The translations under genes were made by a program, and so were the position numbers. Below the pieces are notes generated by a model, which had not been told where the DNA came from, ran no database searches, and saw only the letters and a list, made by a program, of their open reading frames with translations. Below are positions 35,901 through 47,613 of a DNA stretch of 64,000 nucleotides, one piece after another; position 1 is the first letter of the stretch; each line of letters opens with the position of its first letter. This stretch comes from Thelonectria olida (Eukaryota > Ascomycota > Sordariomycetes > Hypocreales > Nectriaceae). The stretch is from assembly GCA_020736575.1 (NCBI GenBank), contig JAGPYM010000005.1, positions 310,001-374,000 on the forward strand, in the 5' to 3' direction.

Positions 35901-38900
35901 AGGATCACCAAGTCCAGAAGACAATTGTATATCCCGCTGCGGGAATGGTAGCGATGGCTCTGCAGGGCGCAACACAGTTGGCCAAGGACAAGTCCAACTT
36001 GCTGGGATACGACATCGCCGACATGAAGATTGAGAAGGCCATGATCATTCCCACGACGGCCCACGGCTTGGAAATGGCCATGAACTTCAAGAAGGGCTCG
36101 GGCGAGGGCCAGTCTTTCGAGTTCACCATCTACTCAAAGCAACTCGGTGCGCCTTGGGAACAACATGCCACCGGTTCGATCCAGGTTCGCACCAAGGTTG
36201 GAGACTGGAGGTCGAGCTTCCGTCACCACGAGGCTCAGTTCAACCAATTCAAAGGAACCTGCACCGAGCCCGTCGTGCCTCGCCAACTCTACGAGCTACT
36301 CGATATTGTGGGCATGAATTATGGCAGCTTATTCCAGAACATGACTGAAATCTGGAAAGGCGATAGTGTCTGCGTCGGCCGGGTTCGCATCCCCGATACC
36401 AGGTCAAAGATGCCTGCCAAGTTCGAGTACGACCATCTGATCCATCCCGCTGCCCTCGATTCCATGTTCCAGACTTTGTTTGCCATCGACAATGAGCCCA
36501 TGGTACCGACATTCATCAAGAGGATGTTTGTTTCGGCCGATATCTCAAGGGAACTAGGCAACGATTTCGTAGGCTACGCCACAGCTGCTCGAACCGGTAT
36601 CCGCGACGCCAATGCAAACATCGTCATGGCGCAAGACAGCTGGAGTCTGCCTTCTATTGTCGTTGAGGGCCTTCACTTTACCGGATTGGCTGGTGCATCC
36701 CAAGACGGCGACGGTTTCTTACCCAACCATCGCAATCTATGCACCGAGATCATATGGGACGAGGATGTGGCGTTCGCCGACATCAAGGATCTGGAACGTC
36801 TGGTCAAGCTGATGGCTCACAAGTATCCGGCCATGTCGGTTCTCCAAATTGGCGGTGGCTCGGTCCTCGCTAAGACAATTCTCAAGACTCTGGCGCCGAT
36901 ACACAACCAAACTCCTCGTCTATTCCGGTACACAGTCGCCAAGGGAGACGGTGAGCAGACTGCCCTCGAAGTCCTCAGCCACGTCAAGAACACTCATTTG
37001 GAGCCTCTGGTCGAAGCACGACACGTTGATGGTTCGGTGCCTCTCCCAGAGTACCAGCTCATCATTGTCTGCGACAAGGCAAACGTCGACGTTTCCCAAA
37101 TTCGGAAGCACCTCAAGACAGACGGCATCCTTCTGGAACAGGACCAGGCAGCTGCGTGGCCCAGTGTATCATATACTTCATACAAGCACGGCGTCGAGGC
37201 TCGTACTGCTTTCCACACGCACCGATCTGCCGCTCTCGAAGAATCCAAGGCGGCCACAGATGTTGTCATAGTCGTTCCCAGTGGCCCTGTCGATCCTCTT
37301 GGTGAAGCTGCGGGGTTGGCTGCTCGTCTCCAGGCCGGTATCCAGCTCCAGAATGCAAAGACTGTGACTCTTGTCCCTGCCGACCAGGTCTCAAACCAGA
37401 TGCCCAATATCAAGGGCAAGTTGGTCATATCTCTTCTTGAGTTCCGCGGCTCCGAATCCATTTTCCAATGGGTGGAAGACGACTTCAAGGCCTTCCATGC
37501 TCTGCAAAAGGCCGCCAAGGGAATCATCTTTGTCACTCAGGCTGCGCACATGAAACCTTCTGAGCCAACCGCAGCCCCTATAATTGCTCTGGCCAGAACT
37601 TTGATGACCGAAGATCCCCTGAAGACGATTGCCACCATCGATCTTGGAAAGCGTGCCGTCATCGACGAGGCATCGGCAGCTGAGATCATCTTGCGGGTGC
37701 TGAACCGAACATTCGGTCCTGGCAAGGGGTCTGCTCCTCAAGAATTGGAATATGCTGAAGAAGATGGGAGGGTGTATATACCTCGCCTAGTCCCCATTAC
37801 TCCTCTCAACAAGCTGGTAGAGAAGGGGAACGCACCGGACTTCCAGGTCGAGAACTTCCACAAGGTCACGAAAAAGCATAAACTCCAGATCCTACAACCT
37901 GGCCTGGTCGATAATGCCCTTGCTTTCACTGCGGCGCCTGGTTCCGCTATTGGCTCGGACGAAGTCGAAGTCCTCTTTGAAAGCGCCCCCATCAACCACG
38001 TCGATCTCGAGGTCGTAATGGGTCGGACGGTCGATTCTGACATTGGCATGGATGTTTCTGGTCAAATTTGTCGAGTCGGAAGTAATGTCTCGGGCTTCTC
38101 TTCTGGAGACAAAGTTGTTGCCTTGGTATCTGGAGGCGCTATTCAGAGCCGAACCAACATCAACAAGCGGTTAGTAAGGAAGCCAACAACCAAGCTTCCG
38201 CTCAGCTATGCGACATGTGCCTATCACGCTTTCGATGTTCTTGGAAGAGTTGGCTCTGGAAAGTCCGTTCTCGTCCATGCCGGCGCCAGCCCCTTTGGCC
38301 TTGCTGCCATCCATGTTGCTGCTCAACTTGGTGCCGAAATCTTCACCACGGTCATGGAACCAGGTCTAGCTGAGCAGCGGCTTGCTCTCGAGAAGGTTGG
38401 ATTCAGGCGTGACCGTATTCTTGAGGCAGCGTCGGACAGCTTTGCAAAGATCGTCAAGGAGTTAAATGGCGGAAGGGGAGTCGACGTCGTATATAACTCG
38501 ACGCAGAAACACATCGAGGCCAACTTCTCCTGTGTTCGTAACGGTGGCATGGTTATACAGTTCGCAAGCAAATCGCCGTCTCCGTCAGCCGTCCGCATCA
38601 CCTTGTCGTCGATTTCTCTCGTCAACTTGGACTTTTCTCAGCTCCTAAAGGATGACCCTGAGTACGTTGCAGAGTTGCTAGACGGCACTCTCGAACTGCT
38701 TAAGAGACCAGGGGCGCAATTCACACTGGACGCGGAAGTCGGAAACCCGGCCCTCATCGATATTGAGAGGGCATTCCAGCAGGTTCAAAAGCAACCGTAT
38801 CTCGGCTTCGTTTCCGTGCATGCCGCACCCGACAAGAACCCACAGGTCAAGGTGGCTACCCCAAAGGTCGTTCGAGCCGTCTCCGATGTCATCCGCAAAG

Positions 38901-40036
38901 ACAAGACATATGTCCTCGCGGGTGGTTTAGGAGGACTTGGTCGATGCATCTGTGAGCTGTTGGTCAACAACGGGGCTCGCCACGTTGCTTTCTTGTCCAG
39001 GTCCGGTGCTTCTTCACAGGCAACTCGGCTTTTCATCCAAACACTCAAGGAGAAGAGCGTTGACGCCCGAGTGTACAAGGTCGACATCTGCAACAGGAAC
39101 GCGCTTGCAGAGACCAATGCACTCATCGCTTCGGAAATGCCCCCAGTAGCTGGAGTCTTCCAATGTGCCGCCGTCATCAAGGATGCAGTCTTCGACAACA
39201 TGACGTATTCGGACTGGGAATCTGCAGTGATGCCCAAGACACACGGCTCGCAGAACCTGGTGGACACGATCCTTTGCAGCGACCAGAAGCACCCGTTCTT
39301 CATATTCCTAGCAAGCTCAGCCGGAGTCATTGGAAATCGCGGCCAAGCCAATTACGCAGCAGGAAATTGCTTTGAGGATGCCCTCGCAAGAAGCCTTCGA
39401 CTTCAAGGAAGACACGCTGTTTCCATCGATCTTGGGCCTGTGCTTGGTGCTGGCATGCTGGCAGACGACGAGGAGATCCTGGACATGCTTCGAGCGAGCG
39501 GGTTCTACGGTATCCGTCACCAGGACTTTATGACCATGGTCCATCATGCCATCACCATGGAGATCGGGCCCCAGGTCCAGATGCCTCCTCAAGTCATCAT
39601 GGGCATTGGTACAGGCGGCCTTATTCTGCAGAACCAACCTGCTGACCCCTACTGGGCCCGAACGTCACTCTATACTTATCTCAACCTGATAGACATGCCA
39701 CCTCCAGATCTCGACGCAGCCAACGGCTCTTCGAATGTTGACTTGAAGTCGATGCTCGCCCGTTGCACCAACCCAGCTTCCGCAGCCGAGATCATCTGTA
39801 CGGGGCTCTCACACATGCTAGCCAAGGCCATGAATATGTTGCCGGAAGAGATTGATACCGGCAAGCCACCCAATGTCTACGGTGTCGATTCTCTCGTGGC
39901 TGTTGGAGTCCGCAACTGGGTTCTCTCAAACTGCGGCGTGCCAGTGTCCGTTTTCGAGGTTTTGAGCGACAAGACAATCGTTGAACTCGCGGCTGATATT
40001 GTCGAAAAGGGTCGATTCGGTGTCGAACGAGACTAA
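32928..40036 (+). CDS. Highly reducing type I polyketide synthase (KS-AT-DH-decayed MT-ER-KR-ACP)
   Basis: Two exons (32928-33125, 33182-40036; 56-nt intron) encode 2350 residues. It should build a reduced polyketide by iterative condensation. KS (about 10-440): Cys183 in DTGCSGSL, His318 in ECHGTGT, His358 in NIGHLEG. AT (about 565-890): Ser652 in GHSSGEV. DH: His975 in WLQDHQVQK and Asp1159 in ALDSMFQ. The region about 1260-1580 sits where C-methyltransferases lie but has LQIGGGSVLAKT instead of a SAM-binding motif and is much shortened. ER (about 1610-1920): nucleotide motif reads HAGASPFGLAA. KR: GGLGGLG at 1980-1986, Ser2112 and Tyr2124. ACP: Ser2303 in GVDSLVA. There is no thioesterase or reductase, so release must happen in trans. 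The start at 32928 precedes the first KS strand (DDIAVIGIGLRFPG). The product cannot be predicted. Confidence 0.96.
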
Positions 40037-40439
40037 GGACGGGAGGTGCTTTGGGCCAGGGGTGAACTGATGGACGTAAGAAGTTAGATGAAGATCGGTA
40101 TATGGTGTATGGTGTGACTATGCGAATAGATCATTGACAAATGAGTAATGATGAAGACTGTCATGGTTGGGGGATTGGATAGAATTATAGACATCAAAAG
40201 ACAATTTCTGCAATTGGATTGGTAAAAGAGACTGTGTGCAAATCTCTCGTGAGGAAGTGCTCCGCGACATCAGTTTTCTCTGTTATCAGTCACTCAGCAT
40301 GAAGACGGATTGGCAGCACAGTGACAGCGTGGTCTGTTTTGTTCGTCGTCTTCGTAATAAGTGCATTACAATAATTAGCTATCGAATCAAATTATAAACA
40401 GGCATCACACAACACAATTCGGAATTATCGAGCCTCATC
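40037..40439. other. Short convergent intergenic region
   Basis: Lies between the 3' ends of the PKS (+) and the O-methyltransferase (-). It is A/T-richer than its neighbours and holds both 3' untranslated regions; nothing else seen. Confidence 0.6.
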
Positions 40440-42270
40440 TCAGACATACTTGGCCGCCGCGGCTGGAGTCTCACCGTTTTCGACCTTGATCTCCTCAGCG
40501 GGCGTGTCCACAACCTCGACAGCCTCTATCTTCTCAACACTCTCAGGCTGCCACACGGCTTCGACGACGCTCATGCGGCATCCAGGAGTCCTCGTGACGC
40601 CCTATTCACCAAGTCAGCAATTCGGCCCAAGAACACAAAGACATCAAAGAACACTATAGCACGTACCTTAAACACAAATCGCTCATCAACAGTCTTAAAT
40701 AGCTCCTTAAACTCTTGCTCCGTACGCTCCTGAGCATTCAAAAGAGCCAACATAACCATGTCCATGCTGCGAATGATCTTCTCATCCCAAGGGTTCTCGG
40801 CCCCAAAGTCTCGTAGGCAATGGTCGTTGATGACGACGCGGGCACCAGGCTTGAGCGCGGGGATAAGACTCTTGATAATCTTGATAGCATATACGGTAGA
40901 GTAGTTGTGGAGAATCCAGCGGAAGTAGTAAACTATTCCAGGTCAGCATTAGGAATCGGGTAACTCAAAGAAGAGCATACCATCAGCGCCCTTGACGGGT
41001 TGTTCGGTAAAGAAATCGTGGGCCTGCAGAGTGACACGCTTGTCAACATCTTCGTCCTCGGAGAGAGGCTTCGGCGCGCTGTCGACAGTCTTCTGAAGAT
41101 CTTGTACGACAAATTTGGTCTTCTTCCACTTCTTGCCGAGGTCGACGCAAACGAAGCCGTGGCTTCCCCCAATATCGACAAAGGTACCCTCCTTAGCATC
41201 CACATCCGAGAGATCATAGTTGTCGACAAAGTGGCTGAGCTCATAACCCTCGCCCCCGGTCAAACTGGCCATGGCGAGACCCATGCGCTTGGCTCGCTTA
41301 GGGTCCTTCCCAAAGGTAGCAAACATAGGTTCCACGTCAACGGTATTTGAGGCAAAGTTGAATCCGGTGCGGGTGAGCGATGTGGCTTCGGGGTGGGCTC
41401 GCAATGCCTGGAGCGAGTGAGCAGCAGCAGGGAAGATGTCCTCGGCGTTAAAGCCGACCCAGCCCTGGAGAGCTTCGTCCTCGGCAAGGACACGAGAGGC
41501 GGCAGTATGAGCGATGAGCCCGGGCGAAGGCTCACAGAACATCTGGTTAGTCATGGCGTGGCGGAGAGCGCGGGCGAGATTGACGGGATCCAGAGTCGTC
41601 TTGGTTTGAAGTTCCGTCAGCTCAATGGGCTTATCGAAAGGAACCAGTTTAGCTGGAATAGTGTTAATGCACTGGGGTCAGAAAAGGGGACAGGTCTCAA
41701 TTACCAATGCCATAGCTGGTGATGAGCTGAAGACTCAAGGTATCGAGGAACTATGCCATTGGTGAGTCATTGATGTGTCAATGAACAATGGGCAATACTC
41801 ACGTTCCAAACACCCCATCTGACCTGCTCTCTGGGGCCCCTCACCAGCTGTCCCAGCTCCTTGGTAGCATACACAATTTCTTGTCGGGATTTTTGGATGT
41901 CGTCTGGCAGTTTAGGAAAGTCGGTAGGAGCATCAGCGCCGAAACCAGGCGCGGGGAGGTTGTTCTCCTTAATGTACTTGTCCAGCTTCTCGGTCTCTTC
42001 GGTGATTTTCTTGGCCAGTTGGATCATTGTTGAAGTAGATGAGTCGAAAGCAGTATTGACAGGCGCAGATCCCGTGACAGAAGCAGGGGTTGCCTCGGTC
42101 TCCGAAGCCGAAGATTGCTGAGAAGACTGGTCATTCTTGGAGATGAAGCCAGCCAAGCCGCTCAAGGAGAGACGGTTTTGCTTCTTACGCTCAGCCTCGT
42201 CTGATTGGCCATTGATGTTGGTGTTGCTATGTGAGCTATGAAGCCACGAAGGGACTCTGATCTTTGCCAT
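40440..42270 (-). CDS. SAM-dependent O-methyltransferase (fungal secondary-metabolism type)
   Basis: Five exons on the minus strand (41803-42270, 41705-41750, 40981-41652, 40667-40932, 40440-40601) give 537 residues; introns are 48-65 nt. After a Ser/Gln-rich N-terminus (about 1-85) comes a helical dimerisation part with a winged-helix segment (LITSYGIAKLVPF, TLDPVNLARALRHAM), then the methyltransferase core: FVDIGGSHGFVCVDLG at about 329-344 is the SAM-binding glycine motif, VVQDL follows, and YYFRWILHNYS and KPGARVVINDH are the later conserved blocks of plant-type O-methyltransferases. It probably methylates a hydroxyl of the polyketide made by the converging PKS, 403 bp away. The last 40 residues are an acidic/Ala tail. 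Substrate and cluster role are inferred from position. Confidence 0.92.
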
Positions 42271-44077
42271 TGTTCAAAGACTTTTGGAGAAACAAAGCCT
42301 TGTCAGAGTTTTCGAGCACAAAAGACTGAGTTTTTGTCAGGATGGTATTTCCAACTACTCGAGATGAAGTTAGTTCTTGGCCCTCCGAGTAAAGACAAGC
42401 TGGACGCGCTTCGGGCGGGCACACCCATGAGGCAAAAAGCAAAGCTGAAAAGCAGCGGCATCCACTAAGCGTCGTACTAAGGTTCAATAGACCTCGCATA
42501 TGCAAGGCAATCACGGAAAGGAGAAGTCTGGGCATGCTGAAGGCTGCTTCGTGGTTCGATGGCTGGCCAAAAAGAACTTTCCTTTGGTCCAGATGTTGCC
42601 ATCAGACAATGGGCGCAAGCGGAGATTTGAGGAGGGAAGAGACACAGGCACAAATGGCAACATCTCGAACGTTTCACCAACGGCATTCGTTGCTTGTCGG
42701 CAGAGACATGGCCAAAAAAAGGCCTGAGACAAGGCGTGTGAAGCCTGCCTCATGGCCGGGTTTTGTGCGCCCATTGCTGTGGGTAGCCGGAAAGTGGCAG
42801 GCCATTGTCGGAAGAAATGCGGGCTCTCTGCCTTCCTTGTGTGTCCAACGCAAAGTGAGGGCAATTAAGAAGCACATGTCTCCATCGAAAGGCGAAAATA
42901 GAGCAATCGTCGGTTATGTATCTGGAGTCGTAGTCCCCATCAACGACGTCTGTTTGATGGATGGACGCAAAGGGGTCTCGAGTCGCGACCACTTGGTCAA
43001 AGTGGAACAGTGTCTCTCCGTCTCCAGTGTCGCACGACCAAATGCCGCTATTGTGATGCAGAAGTGTCTCCAATTGGGCGGGGAAAAGAAGTGACAGCGC
43101 AATGCAGTGAAGTGAAGGATGATGGATGGAGTGAGGCGACGAGATGCGTGGCACGATCGGCCAAAAAAAAAGGTAAAAGGGAAAGTGAAAGTGAAAACAG
43201 GTACGTACAATGATGGATCCTTCCACTTTGAGTGCTTACGGTTCTTTGTTCGCAACCGAAAAGGGCAATAATAAGCCAGGGGCAAGTTACCAGCAAGCAA
43301 ACAAGCTGATTCGTAGGTCCGCTTGTTGTTTACTTGAAGCAACGAAGCAAAAAAGAAGCAAGTTTTGGGGGTTGAACGATTGAAAGATGGATGTCGACGT
43401 TGCAGAGAGAAACCAAAGAGGGAATTGGGACAGGCCCACGGCCCCTTGAAGGGGATCCCGGCGACGGGGAGCTGGGTTAAATGGGGTTGGCGCCGACCAG
43501 ACGGTCAGGGATCATGAAGCCGCGGAGACCGGACGTTGGGCCAAAAACATCGAGATGGTTGGTGTCTGAGCCGAGTCATATTGGCGACAGTCCAGCAATC
43601 TGCACTTTTGCACCACCCTCCCGTCTTCCGCATTCCTCATGCAGCTATAGTGCACTATCCCAATCCGTGGCTGGCCCAGAACCATCTCAACAATTCACCA
43701 ACAATGCCCGTCCGCAAGCCTCCGCGCAATCCGGACAAAGCCCATCGATTTCTGGTACTATGTGGTACGTATTCGTAATTTACCATGCCTGCCCCGTCAT
43801 TGCCACCTCTCGCTTCTCTGTGCACTCGTTGCCTCTCCAAAATGGAACCATTCCCCTCCCCTCACTAACAAGAGAAAATCACCCACCAGCGGTCACAAGC
43901 TTAACTACGAATAGGTGCGTGGTACGAATACGTGCAGATTATGGTCTAACTAGGCACGTACGCTTCAAGGCGCATTGTGATTAAAGTGTAATAGCATGCG
44001 TCTCCCGTGATGAGACCCGCGACTGTTGTTGATATTATTATCCGAAAAACCTTCCCTTCGTTTATTTTCCCCAAAAC
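42271..44077. other. Intergenic region upstream of the O-methyltransferase
   Basis: No supported gene. The leader and promoter of the O-methyltransferase should lie within its first few hundred bases. A possible tiny spliced frame exists at 43704-43984 (+), described under findings. Confidence 0.5.
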
Positions 44078-45813
44078 TCATAGATACTCCGGCTTCTGTG
44101 CGTAAATGATATGACATGGCATGTACATGAGAATGCTGTTCGAGAGATAGGCCCTCCGCGTATCAACCAACAGCATTTCCACCTGTTCCCGATTCCACCC
44201 CAGACCGCGAGTCAGAGGACCGAGCGCGATGGCCTGCATCCCGTCCATCAGGATCGTCCGCCAGTAGAGACCCACCGTCTTCAGAACCTTGTTCTTGGGC
44301 CATGTTCCCAGAGGCACATGGAATACTCGCTCGGTAACATTCACGAAGCCCGCTTCTCGCATCATGTTGGCGAGGTTGCCCCCTGCCGCCGCATGGAAAT
44401 TCACTCCCAGTTCTGAGAGCCCATCTGTGATTAGCTGCCAGTACTTTGCGACTGGATGCTCAGGTGGTACCATGCCGTTGCGCGTGGCACTATGTGGCTT
44501 GTGGTGAATCTCTTGCATCTCGAACCAGCCGCCCGGCTTGAGATGTCTATATCCGTCGTCAGTGAAAGAACAATACTAAAGAGGGGTGTGAGGAAATTAC
44601 TCAAATGCCCTGCGAAAGAGCTTTGGCCAGTCTTTTATTGCCATGACCGTATGACGTGTGTGAATGTAATCAAAATGGTTGCGGGGATGGAGCCATGGAG
44701 ACTCGACATCATCCACCATGAAACGCACATTGGGCGGCAGCCAGTCGGGTTGGATAGGAGAGAGGTCAATGCCAAGAATGTTAGCACTCGAAAACTGGTC
44801 GCCCACTATCACAATGTTAGTTTCCGTCGCCTGTGTTCGTAAGGCCGTCTGAGGGTCTCAAGAGACAACTCACTCTCGATAGCCCAAATGCCCGTCCCTG
44901 TTCCAATGTCGAGGACCTCTTGGGGGTGGTCTCCAATGGGAGCAAAGTGCAATTTCTGATTGCAGAGTAGCTTGATCATGGCGTGCTTCATGTCCTCTCT
45001 TTCTTGTTCCACGTCGTCGTTTGGGAAGTTATAGCTACCCTCGCGGAACCGGTGATATCGGCGGCCATTCTCGTACATGTAATCTCGAATAGAAGATGTC
45101 ACAGAAGTGCTACCGGATGTAACACTATCACTTTCGTAGCCCGCATCCGATCTGCCATCGCCGAGCGTGCTGTTCTCTTCGCTGTCGGCAACAATTGTAT
45201 CCTCGGCTTCGAACAGAGCTTCTCTAGAGAGTTCATCTTGCTCGGCGGTTGACAGGGATGGGAACATAGATACCCCATTCGGATGGGTCAGTGGCGACAA
45301 AACCATGGACTCTGGTCGTCCTCCGTATTTGAAGTCCTCAGAACTGCGCGACGATGTCTTTTGATAATACAGCGCGGCATCCTTTTCCATAGAATGCGCC
45401 GACGTGCCCCGTTCATGATGAGGATTGAAGGGTGGTAATGTTACTGGTGATTTCTTGTCGTGATCTGCTGATAATGATAAGTCGGGGAGGTATTGCCCAG
45501 ACTCGCTGTAGTTCTGCGCATTCTGATATCCAGTTGTTCCTTCTTGAGACGTGTGTGTTGTCGTAGGAGTGTTCAGTGGTTGAGCCAGGATGAAGTTGAT
45601 GGCAGTTTTATTCTGAACAGGCTCAGATTTCTGTGTAGCCTTGAAATCATGGGGATTTTCGGATACCCAAGGCTCAGAGGCTTTTTGGACTGTTGGCTCT
45701 GCACCAAATTGATTTCCTAGAGGGAGTTGTGCATCCATAGTTTCGCCACTAGCAGGGTGCAATACCGCCTCTACGGTCCTGGTAGCGTCGTGGTCGCCCT
45801 GGTTGGAGGTCAT
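44078..45813 (-). CDS. LaeA-type class I methyltransferase with long disordered N-terminus
   Basis: Three exons on the minus strand (44874-45813, 44601-44805, 44078-44546; introns 68 and 54 nt) encode 537 residues. The first 235 residues are polar and low in structure. The core carries VLDIGTGTGIWAIE at about 300-313, GIDLSPIQPDWLPPNV, DDVESPW, FDYIHTRHTVMAIKDW and HLKPGGWFEMQEIH, the block order of the LaeA-like methyltransferase family. Relatives include LaeA itself, a nuclear regulator of secondary metabolism, but also many uncharacterised paralogues. Whether this one modifies the polyketide or regulates the locus is open. Its long N-terminus is unusual against the compact core of about 300 residues. 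Confidence 0.9.
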
Positions 45814-47613
45814 GATGAGTATCGTCGAGAGTTAGTAGCGCCGAATTTGCCGGGGGCAGAGGTGCTGGGGTTTGGGCGCTGGAGAGCAGGGCAACACAGC
45901 TGTAACCTGGCAGCCACCAGGCTGGGCGCGTCCTGGGGTAACGAGAGTTCGGGTCACTCAGGTCACGGAGTTCCGATAAGGTTGATGCTACTGAATCGTG
46001 GCAGCAAGGTAAACGGCACCTGGGGAGGTCCAAGAGAAAGCTGGTGGCCACTTGGTACAGAATCGTTCTTTCGACTGACGGAGACGTGAACTGAAGGGTG
46101 AAAGAAGGGCGACCGGATGAGTGAGTTTATAAGGGTGATGCGGATTGGCCGTGGCGTCGCTCAAACATCAGGGGTCTGCGTTTGGGCCTCGTCGATGCGC
46201 AAGTGCTGAGTTCGGGTGCCGAATCGCGGATTTGAGCTGCGGCAGCCGTTGGGCGCGTAGAGAAGCAGAGCGGTCTGCGCAGGCGGTTTGTGGCATGCGA
46301 AAGGCAAGTTTGTGATGCTCCGGTCGAGAAACGTCGGGGAATCGATGGGATGAAGAGTTAAAAGTGACCCTCGGGATTGTGGAGACGTGACTGGCTGGGA
46401 CAGGGGACTTACAGAGGTACCAAGTCACAGGGACCTGAAGGGGGCAGCGGGCTTGGGGGCCAACCTTGGGCGGGCATGGAGGAAACAGGTGGGGCACCAT
46501 CAACACCACGCCTTCGGACCTTCCAATGAAGCCCCCGGTCCAGATTCATCATCTTCGGCAAGTCCAGGTCTCAGCTCTTCCTTGCTTTTTTGCCCTGCTT
46601 CATTCATCCATTTCCCTTGTTGCCAAAGTCTTTCCAACCAACCCGCGGCCTCCGTTCTCAAAGGCATTGCCACGGCTCTGGATCTCCCATGAGATCAGCC
46701 AAGGAATTCTAATTTGGCCCTGTGCGCGAGGCTACTCCAAGGCAGGGAGGATCCTTGGTTCAACCAGATCCGGCCGACGCAATATCATTTCTGAGCCACT
46801 CGTCAAGCCGCTCGCAACATTGAGAGAGCGTGTCTTTGGTGGCATTTATTCCTGTGGCCTACCGAGTACACCACCCTTTTCTCGGTAACCAAATCGTTGC
46901 TTTTTACTGTGACGCACACACCTCCTTTTGATGCCTCGAACACGAACCCTGACGAGTCAGATCTCAGAATGCGACCATATGGCTGTGTTGTCAGTCGACG
47001 GCCTGTCTTAGGCACCAAAAACCTCTCGGCCAGGGCCACACGGGGGCAAAGGAGGGCTTTCCTTTTTCCTGGCCTTGTTGTCTCACCGTCGCATCACGTC
47101 TTTGGCTACTTACACCGCACGTCTTGGTGTGGTGTCGCATTTCAAACGGCCAATGAAGTGTGCAGGTGGAGAGCACCGTGGATGTAAGGTTTCAAGGCGT
47201 CGACAGTTGTCGCTCTCGCCCGTAGATTTTCTTCCAACCACTCAACCCACTCCTTTCCGTGGATTTTCGGCCCCGTTTATCAATACCGTGACGCTTGGGA
47301 TATAATATCTTAGCTTCCATCATGATGTATAACCTAGATGCCTCCCCGATACACTGCTCTATGTGGCCGGACTTATCCGTCGTCTCTTTGATTTCGCCTC
47401 GAAGATATAGGGTAGGTGAGGTGAGTTCAGGTATCTGTCCCTAGATTCATGAGAACCCCTCATTCAACGAAAGCTCCAACCACCCGTGTCCACTTTTCCT
47501 TTCAAAGATATTCCGACGTCACTATCAGCTCAGATTAATGCTCAATTTCCACCTGGTGATATCTATGTACACTATGCAACTCTGACCTCCTCGCATCGCC
47601 GTGCTGCACTACT
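45814..47613. other. Divergent intergenic region between two methyltransferase genes
   Basis: 1.8 kb with no supported gene. The frames here lack motifs. It should contain the promoters of both divergent genes. Confidence 0.55.

Noticed and set aside
33499..39873. Many open frames on both strands within the PKS
   Set aside because: All are shadows of the single long PKS frame, which has complete catalytic motifs.
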